From Leptobrachium leishanense (taxonomy: Eukaryota > Chordata > Amphibia > Anura > Megophryidae): 64,000 bases of DNA. Where the stretch lies: assembly GCA_009667805.1 (NCBI GenBank), contig CM019063.1, forward strand, positions 59,318,881-59,382,880. The letters run 5' to 3'. Shown here one piece after another: positions 23,220-34,126 of this stretch. The notes under the pieces are model-generated. The model searched no databases and was not told the origin of the DNA. It saw only the letters and a program-made list of their open reading frames with translations. How positions within the stretch are numbered: position 1 is the first letter of the stretch; each line of letters opens with the position of its first letter. A program made the position numbers and the translations under genes.

Positions 23220-24080
23220 GTGTGGTGCGTTGTGCTTGGTTCGGTGCCATTTATTGTGCTGTGTTTGGCTCTGTGCTCGGCTCTGTGCCGTTTATTCTGT
23301 TGTGCTCGGCTCTGTGCCGTCTATTGTATTGTGCTCGGCTCTGTGGCGTTTATTGTGCTCGGCTCTGTGGCGTTTATTCTGTTTTGCTCGGCTCTGTGCT
23401 GGGCTCTGCACATCGGCTCTGTGCTCTGCTCCGTGCCGTATATTGTGCTCTGCTTTTTATTGTGCTCTGCGCCGTTTATTGTGTTGTGCTTGGTTCTGTG
23501 CTCGGCGCCGTTTATTGTGCTGTGATTGGCTGTGCCGTTTATTGTGCTGTGCTCTGTGCCGTATATTGTGCTGTGCTCGGCCTGTGCCGTTTATGTGCTT
23601 GGCTCTGTGGCGTCTATTGTGCTTGGCTCTGTGGCGTTTATTGTGCTCGGCTCTGTGGCGTTTATTGTGCTTGGCTCTGTGGCGTTTATGTGCTCGGCTC
23701 TGTGGCGTTTATTGTGCTCGGCTCTGTGGCATTTATTGTGCTTGCTCTGTGGCGTTTATTCTGTTTTGCTCGGCTCTGTGCTGGGCTCTGCACATCAGCT
23801 CTGTGCTCTGCTCCGTGCCGTATATTGTGCTCTGCTTTTTATTGTGCTCTGCGCCGTTTATTGTGTTGTGCTTGGTTCTGTGCTCGGCGCCGTTTATTGT
23901 GCTGTGCTTTGTGCCGTTTATTGTGCTGTGCTTGGCTCTGTGGCGTTTATTGTGCTCGGCTCTGTGGCGTTTATTGTGCTCGGCTCTGTGGCGTTTATTG
24001 TGCTCGGCTCTGTGCCTTTAATGGGTTGTGCTCTGCTCTGTGCCATCTATTGTGCTCTGCTTGGCGCTCTGCTCTGTGCT
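23220..24080. repeat. Tandem array, 24-bp GTGCTCGGCTCTGTGGCGTT units
   Basis: About 35 degenerate units of a GCTCGGCTCTGTGGCGTTTA type. A segment of about 150 bp near 23372 is repeated almost exactly about 380 bp later near 23754, showing a larger duplication. Confidence 0.9.
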
Positions 24081-26690
24081 CTGCACTGGGCTGTGTTCAG
24101 GTACTGGGCTCAGGCGCTGGGCTCTGCTCAGGCGCTGGGCTCTGCGCTGTGCGCAGGCGCTGGGCTCTGCGCTCCGGCGCTGGGCTATGCGCTCCGGCGC
24201 TGGGCTCAGGCGCTGGGCTCTGCGCTCAGGTGCTGGGCTCAGGTGCTGGGCGCTGGGCTCAGGCGCTGGGCTCAGGCGCTGGGCTCAGGCGCTGGGCTCT
24301 GCGCTCAGGCGCTGGGCTCAGGCGCTGGGCTCTGCGCTCAGGCGCTGGGCTCTGTGCTCAGGCGCTGGGCTCAGGCGCTGGGCTCTGCGCTCAGGCACTG
24401 GGCTCTGCGCTCAGGCGCTGGGCTCAGGCGCTGGGCTCTGCGCTCAGGCGCTGGGCTCTGCGCTCAGGCGCTGGGCTCAGGCGCTGGGCTCAGGCGCTGG
24501 CCTCTGGCGCTCAGGCGCTGGGCTCAGGCGCTGGGCTCAGGCGCTGGGCTCAGGCGCTGGGCTCTGCGCTCAGGCGCTGGGCTCTGCGCTGGGCTCAGGC
24601 GCTGGGCTCTGCGCTCAGGTGCTGGCTCAGGCGCTGGGCTCTGCGCTCAGGCGCTGGGCTCTGCGCTCAGGCGCTGGGCCTCAGGTGCTGGGCTCTGCGC
24701 TCAGGCGCTGTGGCTCAGGCGCTGGGCTCTGGGCTCAGGCGCTGGGCTCTGCGCTCAGGCGCTGGGCTCAGGCGCTGGGCTCTGCGCTCAGGCGCTGGGC
24801 TCAGGCGCTGGGCTCTGCGCTCAGGCGCTGGGCTCTGCACTCAGGCGCTGGGCTTAGGCGCTGGGCTCTGTGCTCAGGCGCTGGCTCAGGCGCTGGGCTC
24901 TGCGCTCAGGCACTGGGCTCAGGCGCTGGGCTCTGCGCTCAGGCGCTGGGCTCAGGCGCTGGGCTCAGGCGCTGGGCTCAGGCGGCTGGGCTCAGGCACT
25001 GGGCTCTGCGCTCAGGCGCTGGGCTCAGGCGCTGGGCTCTGCGCTCAGGCGCTGGGCTCAGGCGCTGGACTCTGCGCTCAGGCGCTGGGCTCAGGCGCTG
25101 GGCTCTGCGCTCAGGCGCTGGGCTCAGGCGCTGGGCTCAGGCGCTGGGCTCTGCGCTCAGGCGCTGGCCTCTGCCGCTGGGCTCTGCGCTCAGGCGCTGG
25201 GCTCTGCGCTCAGGCGCTGGGCTCTGCGCTGGCTCAGGCGCTGGGCTCTGCACTCAGGCGCTGGGCTCTGCGCTCAGGCGCTGGCTCTGCCGCTCAGGCG
25301 TTGGGCTCTGCGTCAGGCGCTGGCTCAGGCGCTGAGCTCTGCGCTCAGGCGCTGGGCTCAGGCGCTGGCCTCTGGGCTCAGGCGCTGGGCTCTGCGCTCA
25401 GGCGCTGGGCTCAGGCGCTGGGCTCTGCGCTCAGGCGCTGGGCTCAGGCACTGGGCTCTGCGCTCAAGGCGCTGGGCTCTGCACTCAGGCGCTGGGCTCT
25501 GCACTCAGTGCGCTGGGCTTCAGGCGCTGGGCTTGTGCTCAGGCGCTGGGCTCAGGCGCTGGGCTCTGCGCTCAGGCGCTGGGCTCAGGCGCTGGGCTCT
25601 GCGCTCAGGCGCTGGGCTCAGGCGCTGGGCTCAGGCTACTGGGCTCTGCGCTCAGGCGGCTGGGCTCAGGCGCTGGGCTCTGCGCTCAGGCGCTGGCTCA
25701 GGCGCTGGGCTCTGCGCTCAGGCGCTGGGCTCAGGCGCTGGGCTCTGCGCTCAGGCGCTGGGCTCTGCGCTCAGGCGCTGGGCTCAGGCGCTGGGCTCTG
25801 CGCTCAGGCGCTGGCCTCTGCGCTGGGCTCTGCGCTCAGGCGCTGGGCTCTGCGCTCAGGCGCTGGGCTCTGCGCTCAGGCGCTGCTCTGGCGCTGGGCT
25901 CAGGCGCTGGGCTCTGCGCTCAGGCGCTGGGCTCAGCGCTGGGCTCAGGCGCTGGGCTCTGCGCTCAGGCGCTGGGCTCTGCGCTCAGGCGCTGGGCTCT
26001 GCGCTCAGGCGCTGGGCTCAGGCGCTGGGCTCTGCGCTCAGGCTCTGCGCTCAGGCGCTGGGCTCAGGCGCTGGGCTCTGCGCTCAGGCGCTGGGCTCAG
26101 GCGCTGGGCTCTGCGCTCAGGCGCTGGGCTCTGCGCTCAGGCGCTGGGCTCAGGCGCTGGGCTCTGCGCTCAGGCGCTGGGCTCAGGCGCTGGGCTCTGG
26201 CTCAGGCGCTGGGCTCAGGCGCTAGGCTCTGCGCTCAGGCGCTGGGCTCAGGCGCTGCTCTGCGCTCAGGCGCTGGGCTCAGGCGCTGGGCTCTGCGCTC
26301 AGGCGCTGGGCTCTGCGCTCAGGCGCTGGACTCTGCGCTCAGGCGTTGGGCTCTGCGCTCAGGCGCTGGGCTCAGGCGCTGGGCTCTGCGCGCTCAGCTC
26401 AGCGCTGGGCTCAGGCGCGCTCAGGCGCTGGGCTCAGGGCTCTGCGCTCAGGCGCTGGGCTCAGGCGCTGGGCTCTGCGCTGGGCTCTGCGCTCAGGCGC
26501 GCTGGGGCTCAGGCACTGGGCTCTGCGCTCCGGCGCTGGGCTCAGGCGCTGGGCTCTGCGCTCAGGCGCTGGGCTCTGCACTCAGGCGCTGGGCTCAGGC
26601 GCTGGGCTCTGCGCTCCGGCGCTGGGCTCTGCGCTCAGGCGCTGGGCTCAGGCGCTGGGCTCTGCGCTCAGGCGCTGGGCTCAGGCGCGT
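24081..26690. repeat. GC-rich tandem array, 12- and 20-bp CAGGCGCTGGGCT units
   Basis: GGCTCAGGCGCT (12 bp) and GGCTCTGCGCTCAGGCGCTG (20 bp) units are mixed over 2.6 kb. An uninterrupted frame of 1183 codons crosses this and the previous array only because the repeats lack stop words. Confidence 0.95.
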
Positions 26691-26896
26691 GGCAACCTCC
26701 GTAACAGGCTGTTGCGGTTGGATGCGCGTGCGCCACCTGCCGCAGCACGCCCAAAGCGTCCAACGGAGGTTGGATGCGCGCGCAGCAAACCTCCGTAGGA
26801 CGCTTTGGGCGTGCTGCGGCGGGTGGCGCGCGCGCACCCGGCTGCGCGCGCATCCAACCGCCACAGCACCCCGTGGGCTGCGCGCATGCGCAGTCC

Positions 26897-26934
<38 letters not shown>

Positions 26935-27243
26935 TGTAACCCCATGTGGATATATATACACACACATACACATATATGGTTTTTACAGTGTGTGTGTGTA
27001 TGGCCGGCATCCAGGCTCAGGCGAGCCCCCGGCTTGGCTTGGGCCTAGAGGCCCAGCCGTGCCGTGGACTCGCCTGAGCCTGGAGGACGCCCGAGCAGGC
27101 AATTCGGCCGGCCTCCATGCTTAGGTGAGTCCCGGCGCGGCTCGGCTGGGCCTCTAAGCCCAGGCTAAGCCGGGGGCTCACCTAAGCTTGGATACCGGCC
27201 GAGCAAGCAGGGTGGGTGTAGAGAGCACATACTCACCTACATC
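26691..27243. other. Helitron interior between arrays
   Basis: GC-rich inverted words (CGCCACCTGCCGCAGCACGC and its partner) around a TA/CA microsatellite at 26897-26934, then the first partial 213-bp-type unit. Non-coding. Confidence 0.6.
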
Positions 27244-27416
27244 GGCCCTCCAGCGATGGCAGTCCCGCTTCCAGTGTCCTCTCTCCGTTGGTCGCCGGTA
27301 TGACGTCACGAAAGCCTTTGACCCCCGGGGTCAAAGGCTTTCGTGACGTCATACCGACGACCAACGGAGACAGAGAGGACGCTGGAAGCGGGACCGCCAT
27401 CGCTGGAGGAGCTAAG
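27244..27416. repeat. Palindrome with TGACGTCA-like core, copy 1
   Basis: The arms (about 80 nt) run from CTCCAGCGATGGCAGTCCCG to CGGGACCGCCATCGCTGGAG, with ATGACGTCACGAAAGCCTTT and its complement inside. The centre is CCCCGGGG. A second copy is at 28124-28312. Confidence 0.85.
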
Positions 27417-27439
27417 GGCCGATGTAGGTGAGTATGTGT

Positions 27440-30260
27440 AGGCAACATCATCCTACATTGGCCCTGAGCTCCAGCGGTGACCGTCCTCCGGCTGTCGCTG
27501 GCTGCTCGGCCGGCCTCTAGGCTTAGGCGAGTCCCTGGCTCGGCTGGGCCTGTAGGCCAAGCCAAGCCGGGGGCTCGCCTGAGCCTGGAGTCCGGCCTAG
27601 CAGCCTGCTCGGCCGGAGGAAGTCACCGCTGGAGCTCAGGGCCGATGTAGGGGAGTATGTTTTGGCAACTTCAGCCCTGAGCTCCAGCGGTGACCGTCCT
27701 CCGGCTGTCGCAGGCTGCTCGGCCGGCCTCTAGGCTTAGGCGAGTCCTCGGCTCGGCTGGGCCTGTAGGCCCGAGCCAAGCCAGGGGCTCGCCTGAGCCT
27801 GGAGGCCGGCCTAGCAGCCTGCTCGGCCGCCTAGCAGCCTGCTCGGCCGGAGGAAGTCACCGCTGGAGCTCAGGGCCGATGTAGGGGAGTATGTTTTGGC
27901 AACTTCGGCCCTGAGCTCCAGCGGTGACCGTCCTCCGGCTGTCGCAGGCTGCTCGGCCGGCCTCCAGGCTCAGGCGAGCCCCCGGCTTGGCTTGGGCCAA
28001 CAGGCCCAGCCGAGCCGGGGGCTCGCCTAAGCCTGGAGGCCGGCCGAGCTGCCTGCGACAGCCATCGCTGGAGCTCCGGGCCAATGTAGGGGGATGTTGC
28101 CTACACATACTCACCGACATCGGCCCTTAGCTCCTCCAGCGATGGCGGTCCCGCTTCCAGCGTCCTCTCTCTCTTCGTTGGTCGCCGGCATGATGTAACG
28201 AAAGCCTTTGACCCCGGCATTTTGACCCGGGGTCAAAGGCTTTCGTGACGTCATACCGGCGACCAACGGAGAGAGAGAGGATGCTGGAAGCGGGACCGCC
28301 ATCGCTGGAGGAGCTAAGGGCCGATGTCGGTGAGTATGTGTAGGCAACATCCTCTTACTTTGGCCCGGAGCTCCACCGGTGGCTGTCCTCCGGCTGTCGC
28401 AGGCTGCTCGGCCGGCCTCCAGGCTTAGGCGAGTCCCCGGCTCGGCTGGGCCTGTAGGCCCAAGCCAAGCCGGGGGCTCGCCTGAGCCTGGAGGCCGGCC
28501 TAGCAGCCTGCTCGCCAGGAGGAAGTCACCGCTGGAGCTCAGGGTAGATGTAGGGGAGTATGTGTAGGCAACATCGGCCCTGAGCTCCAGCGGTAACCGT
28601 CCTCCGGCTGTCGCTGGCTGCTCGGCCGGCCTCTAGGCTTAGGCGAGTCCCCGGCTCGGCTGGGCCTGTAGGCCCAAGCCAAGCTGGGGGCTCGCCTGAG
28701 CCTGGAGGCCGGCCTAGCAGCCTGCTCGGCCGGAGGAGGTCACCGCTGGAGCTCAGGACCGATTTAGGGGAGTATGTTTTGGGAACTTCGGCCCTGAGCT
28801 CCAGCGGTGACCGTCCTCTGGCTGTCGCTGGCTGCTCGGCCGCCTCTAGGCTTAGGCGAGTCCCCGGCTCGGCTGGGCCTGTAGGCCCAGCCAAGCCGGG
28901 GGCTCGCCTGAGCCTGGAGGCCGGCCTAGCAGCCTGCTCGGCCAGAGGAGGTCACCGCTGGAGCTCAGGGCCGATTTAGGGGAGTATGTTTTGGGAACTT
29001 CGGCCCTGAGCTCCAGCGGTGACCGTCCTCCGGCTGTCGCTGGCTGCTCGGCCGGCCTCTAGGCTTAGGCGAGTCCCCGGCTCGGCTGGGCTTGTAGGCC
29101 CAAGCCGAGCCGGGGGCTCGCCTGAGCCTTGAGGCCGGCCTAGCAGCCTGCTCGGCCGGAGGAGGTCACCGCTGGAGCTCAGGGCCGATTTAGGGGAGTA
29201 TGTTTTGGGAACTTCGGCCCGGAGCTCCAGCGGTGGCCGTCCTCCGGCTGTCGCTGGCTGCTCGGCCGGCCTCTAGGCTTAGGAGAGTCCCCGGCTCGGC
29301 TGGGCCTGTAGGCCCAAGCCAAGCCGGGGGCTCGCCTGAGCCTGGAGGCCGGCCTAGCAGACTGCTCGCCAGGAGGAAGTCACCGCTGGAGCTCAGGGTC
29401 AATGTAGGGGAGTATGTGTAGGCAACATCGGCCCTGAGCTCCAGCGGTGACCGTCCTCCGGCTGTCGCTGGCTGCTCGGCCGGCCTCTAGGCTTAGGCGA
29501 GTCCCCGGCTCGGCTGGGCCTGTAGGCCCAAGCCAAGCCGGGGGCTCGCCTGTGCCTGGAGGCCGGCCTAGCAGCCTGCTCGGCCGGAGGAGGTCACCGC
29601 TGGAGCTCAGGGCCGATTTAGGGGTGTATGTTTTGGGAACTTCGGGCCTGAGCTCCAGCGGTGACCGTCCTCCGGCTGTCGCTGGCTGCTCGGCCGCCAT
29701 AAGGCTTAGGCGAGTCCCCGGCTCAGCTGGGCCTGTAGGCCCAAGCCGAGCCGGGGGCTCGCCTGAGCCTTGAGGCCGGCCTAGCAGCCTGCTCGGCGGA
29801 GGAGGTCACCGCTGGAGCTCAGGGCCGATTTAGGGGAGTATGTTTTGGGAACTTCGGCCGGAGCTCCAGCGGTGACCGTCCTCCGGCTGTCGCTGGCTGC
29901 TCGGCCGGCCTCTAGGCTTAGGCGAGTCCCCGGCTCGGCTGGGCCTGTAGGCCCAAGCCGAGCCTGGGGCTCGCCTGAGCCTTGAGGCCGGCCTAGCAGC
30001 CTGCTCGGCCGGAGGAGGTCACCGCTGGAGCTCAGGGCCGATTTAGGGGAGTATGTTTTGGGAACTTCGGCCCGGAGCTCCAGCGGTGACCGTCCTCGGC
30101 TGTCGCTGGCTGCTCAGCCGGCCTCTAGGCTTAGGCGAGTCCCCGGCTCGGCTGGGCCTGTAGGCCCAAACCAAGCCGGAGGCTCGCCTGAGCCTGGATG
30201 CCCGCCGAGCAGGCCGCGACAGCTGGAGGACGGTCACCGCTGGAGGATCGGGGCTTGCGG
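27440..30260. repeat. Tandem array of about 213-bp self-complementary units
   Basis: About ten or more units contain GAGCTCCAGCGGTGACCGTC, CTCGGCCGGCCTCTAGGCTT, a CCCCGGCTCGGCTGGGCCTG centre, and the matching complements GGTCACCGCTGGAGCTC. The shared GGGAGTATGTTTTG words fall about 213 bp apart between 28557 and 30050. Copy 2 of the TGACGTCA palindrome (28124-28312) interrupts the array. Confidence 0.9.
28124..28312. repeat. Palindrome with TGACGTCA-like core, copy 2
   Basis: Same arms as 27244-27416, with a longer centre (GACCCCGGCATTTTGACCC) and one arm reading ATGATGTAACG in place of ATGACGTCACG. Confidence 0.85.
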
Positions 30261-30435
30261 CGTTTAAACACACGGGTAGCTGCGCGCGGCTCGTGCCGAT
30301 TTTTTTTTTTTTTTGCAGGCGGCCGGCACGCGCAGCTACCTGTTTGTTTTAACGGCCACTTTCAAATGTCCGTCGCGCATGCGCAGACCGCTTTTGGCGA
30401 CGGACACTTGAAGGCTTACTCTTTTATAGTATAGA

Positions 30436-30654
30436 TATCTCATACGTTATTTGCTCCAGTGCACAGTCTGACTTAAGCAATATAAGTTCCCAAAGATTCA
30501 GACACACACGGAGACTGGCTGAGATGAATATAAAAAAAGTATTTATTTCGAAAACCATCAACGTTTCAATTCCCAGTGGAACTTTCTTCAGGATGACCAT
30601 GGATGACATATCTCCAGCTTGTCCTGCACAGAGAGCTGAACTTCAGTTACTCCT
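30436..30654. other. Repeat-like tail, class uncertain
   Basis: The text ATCAACGTTTCAATTCCCAG then AACTTTCTTCAGGATGA is like the 3' ends of some vertebrate retroelements (similar wording at 58640-58685). Penelope-like origin is possible but not shown. Confidence 0.3.
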
Positions 30655-30790
30655 TGTGGCCAGCAGATGGCGACATCTCCCTGCCAAATAGGTTCTTACA
30701 GTAAGAAATACATTAGAGATATTCACAACATTTCTTATTGTGTAATTAATTAAAAACAATTCCCAGGTCCCTTGGTAGTGAAGGCGTTAA
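30655..30790 (-). mobile_element. TTAA-family MITE, partial
   Basis: It carries GGCCAGCAGATGGCGACATC, CAGTAAGAAA and CTTGGTAGTGAAGGCGTTAA, the family landmarks in reverse order. Confidence 0.6.
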
Positions 30791-31139
30791 CAGTACAAAT
30801 AATCATTCTAATTGTTTTTGTTCTTTAATTGTATGCCGCCATCTATAAAAAGGGGGAAAAAAAATCGACATGAGTAAACTGAGTAAGATTTTTACATCTC
30901 CTAATTCTAATCTCTAAATTTAACCACTCGCATTATCCCTTTGAGCGTAAGAGTATTCTCCTTTTTATCTGTGAGAATTGCTTAATCACAGGCAATGAAG
31001 AGGACTTTAAATGTACCAGCTCATTTATCTTCAGCATGTTTAATCACGCTAGCATTGCATGTAATGATGTTAAATAGATGCTACATGCCTGCACACAATA
31101 ATAAAAGTGCCACGTGAGAAAGGAATTTAATTTGAAGTA
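30791..31139. other. Intronic sequence, nothing recognised
   Basis: About 350 bp of AT-rich DNA with no landmarks. Confidence 0.5.
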
Positions 31140-31944
31140 CCGTATATACTCGCGTATAAGCCGAGTTTTTTGACTCAGATTTTGAGTCAAAAAAACGCGA
31201 TTCGGCTTATACGCGAGTCTGTCCGTGTTGAAGGGGATACGGCTGCGTGCAGGCGCAGCCGGTCACGTGGTCCGGCTAATCAGGTGGTACTGAGTCTCTG
31301 TACCACCTGACTGGCCGGACCGCGTGACCTGCGCACGCACGCAGCCGCATCCCCTTCAACACGGACGGACTCACGCTGTTCAGGACCGGGCAGGCACTCC
31401 CGCTGCCCGGCATCTGGGCCCCTTCAACCCCTGCTGGATCCGGAGCTGGGGCAAGTATCCATGTGAGAGCTGGCTGCCGCTGGGGCAATATCCAGGTGAG
31501 AGCTGGGGCAAATCCATGAGCTGGGGCATATCCATGAGCTGGGGCAAATCCATGAGCTGGGGCAGTATCCATGAGCTGGGGCAAATCCATGAGCTGGGGC
31601 AGTATCCATGAGCTGGGGCAATATCCATGAGCTGGGGCAAATCCATGAGCTGGGGCAGTATCCATGAGCTGGGGCAATATCCATGAGCTGGGGCAAATCC
31701 ATGAGCTGGGGCAATATCCATGAGCTGGGGCAAATCCATGAGCTGGGGCAAATCCACGAGCTGGGGCAAATCCATTGTTTGAGCTGGGGCATATCCATGT
31801 GTGAGCTGGGGCAATATCCATGTGTGAGCTGGGGAAATATCCCATTTAGGCTTATACGCGAGTCAATAAGTTTTCACAGGTTTTTTGGGAAAAAGTAGGG
31901 GGGTCGGCTTATACACGGGTCGGCTTATACCCGAGTATATACGG
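31140..31944. mobile_element. TA-flanked MITE (CCGTATATACTCG ends) with minisatellite
   Basis: The inverted ends are CCGTATATACTCGCGTATAA and CCGAGTATATACGG, flanked by TA on both sides. Inner copies of GGCTTATACGCGAGTC reinforce the symmetry. The element contains a minisatellite (31495-31845). The ends are those of a MITE widely seen in vertebrates; the superfamily is not decided here. Confidence 0.75.
31495..31845. repeat. Minisatellite, ATCCATGAGCTGGGGCA units
   Basis: About 18 units of 17-23 bp. Reverse complemented they read GCCCCAGCTCATGGATTT or ...GATATACTGCCCC, the same unit and the same length variants as the array at 430-1890. Confidence 0.93.
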
Positions 31945-31951
31945 TATCTAA

Positions 31952-32369
31952 GGCTAGGTCAGACGAACGCATTTTTATGTTGTCTGTGAAAAAGTGCGTT
32001 CGAACGAATGGACGTATTTTTTACGGAATACGCGATAGCAGTCATACTATGCGCATTTTCGTCCGTGATTTTGTACGGATCCATCAATAAAACACTTTTG
32101 CGTCTGGACGTTATGTGGCTCGGACATTAGCAGCGTCTGACGTCTCCTAATCACGCACACACGCCGCTAGCGTACGCAGCGCACTCTGTACGTCAGTACT
32201 AGTGGTTTCACGTTCTCGAAAAATGTGCGTTCATTTTCCACTTGCGTTGCGCAGCCGGACTTTGTGGCGACCGTACTTCGTATATTGCTGTCATTGCCGT
32301 CATCTGCTGCTAGTGCGGCGTGATTAAGTGCGCCAGAACGCGCGTTCGCATGCCTAGTCTGACCTAGCC
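31952..32369. mobile_element. PIF/Harbinger MITE, copy C
   Basis: 418 bp with ends GGCTAGGTCAGACGAACGC and GTCTGACCTAGCC, TAA on the left and a mutated ATA on the right. It shares CACTCTGTACGTCAGTACTA and the rest of the MITE interior. It abuts the TA-flanked MITE to within 6 bp. Confidence 0.85.
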
Positions 32370-32639
32370 ATAATTACAGCGTTTTCCGAAACACTCGTTG
32401 CTTAAATTTTCAGTGAATTATAGCTAAAAACTTGCAATATTACTTGAATCATTGAAATTGCCACAAAAACATTACATTATGACAACACGACGTAAACAAA
32501 CATATTCTGCCAGTAATATTGGCTGTAGCATGTCTGATTTCTTTAGACCCCAATTTCTGTATATAAACCATACTGAATCTCAAAACAATTGTTCTGAAAC
32601 TCAATAAATCCAGTCTGGTTAAAAAGCAAAATGTTTTTG

Positions 32640-33841
32640 TTAACCCCTTCATTGCTGAGGCATTTCACCGCTGTGCTGAGCTCATTTTTACCGCTTTCGC
32701 TCAACATGTTTAAACGCGATTTGAAGCCACGTTTTATTATACAACCCAGACATATTATATATCGTTCTTTCCGGCAGACTCGGCAGATTCATAATATATC
32801 ATTTTTATATGTATACGTCATGTCCTGCCTGTATATTATGACAAAAAATGCAATAAAAATTTGAGTTTTTAATCATCTGCAGCGTGTAAAGTGTTTTTTT
32901 TTCACATTTTATCACATGAGCGTTTGAGGTTATATTTTCTATGGGGTGCGCTTGTACAAAAATTAGAAATGGGGACTTGTTACATTTTTTGGGGGGAATT
33001 GCGTGATTTTTTAGCAAACGCACCCTATAGAAAAAATTCATTAGTGCAGCATCATTGTTCACATTATAATTGAAATGTGAACAATATTGCTGCATTAATA
33101 AAAACAATGAACAAAAAAAGTTTTTTTTATTTTTTTTTATGATTTTTTTAATATATTTTTTTTACTTTGAACATGGTCATGTTTGGTATCATTCGAAAGG
33201 CCATGCACCGGCCATGACCCCCTAGCTGCCACGGTTCTGGAGATATCGGTGTTAAAAGGAACCCCTTATCTCCACCAGGGGATTTCCTTGGTAAATCCCC
33301 AGGCAGCTAGGGGTTCCCCGGCTATCTGACGTCATCACGCTATGCGCGATAAAGTCTGGCAGTGAGGGGGGAACTGGGGATGGAGCCGCCATCCAAGATG
33401 GCGGTCCCCCCCGGAGCTAGGCCTCAATTCAGCACCACAAGGTGCTTAATCGCGACCTGGTGTCTGAGGGGTTAAAGCCAGGCACCACTTGAAAGAGGAG
33501 ACTCTTCCCTTTTAAGTGGTGCCTGGCTTGTGGCGCTGCTAATTCCCAATCGGGAGGGAGAGGGATCTGAACGGATCCAACCCTCCCTTTCAGGCGATTT
33601 GCCGGGGGGGTCGCCTGGAAATTATGTCATCACGCATGGCGCAATGACGTCATTGACGTTGGGAGGTGCGTCACTTCAGAGTCTGAGGACGCTGTAGCCA
33701 GAACGACGCGCGACCCCAGACAGAGAGGGGAGTGTCTACGCCGGGGCTCCCACAAGCGGATAACGTGTGGGGAACGTCCTCCGCATATAGCGGGAGTCAA
33801 TGAGGACATTCCCTACACGTCATCCACAGCGAAGGGGTTAA
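32640..33841. mobile_element. TTAA element, about 1.2 kb
   Basis: TTAA stands at both ends (32640-32643, 33838-33841), with TTAACCCCTTCATTGCTGAGG and GCGAAGGGGTTAA as inverted termini. Part of it recurs reversed at 61078-61945, and its left end recurs at 63640 onward. The interior contains an AAGCCAGGCACCACTT/AAGTGGTGCCTGGCTT palindrome. No coding sequence. Confidence 0.8.
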
Positions 33842-34126
33842 AAAAACATGCATATTAGGTATTGAATCGTCCGCTCCATACCTACCTTGAGTCTCGCTTT
33901 CATTTGACCCGGCAGCCAATATTGGCTCCTTATTTCAGCATACTTTTTTTTGGTTTGTAGATTCAAATGCAGGTTTACCGGCATCTCGATTTCCCCATAA
34001 AAATTCAGATCAAATATCGGCTCCTGCGGCAATTTCAATGGAAATATCCGTGCGCCGATTTCCGGGAAAAAAAATCAAGTGCTAAAAGGTGTTGATGAAT
34101 TACTTTTCGGATCCTTGTAGCCCTGT

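Larger units (their letters stand above)
23181..30435 (-). mobile_element. Non-autonomous Helitron loaded with tandem repeats
   Basis: Read on the minus strand it begins TCTATACTATAAAAG (30435 downwards) and ends CTAG at 23181. A 6-bp stem (CTGCCC/GGGCAG, 3-nt loop) sits 9 nt inside that end. The host flanks are A before the TC and T after the CTAG. TC start, CTRR end, subterminal hairpin and insertion between A and T are the Helitron hallmarks. There is no Rep/helicase coding sequence, so it would need proteins supplied elsewhere. Nearly all 7.26 kb is satellite-like: 24-bp, 12/20-bp and 213-bp arrays. Confidence 0.85.

Noticed and set aside
23153..26704. 1183-codon frame rich in ALGSGAGLRRW
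   Set aside because: Pure tandem repeat inside a Helitron; the repeat contains no stop words, and parallel frames are open too.
27233..30273. Many short frames rich in Pro, Arg and Ser on both strands
   Set aside because: Shadows of the 213-bp self-complementary repeat units.
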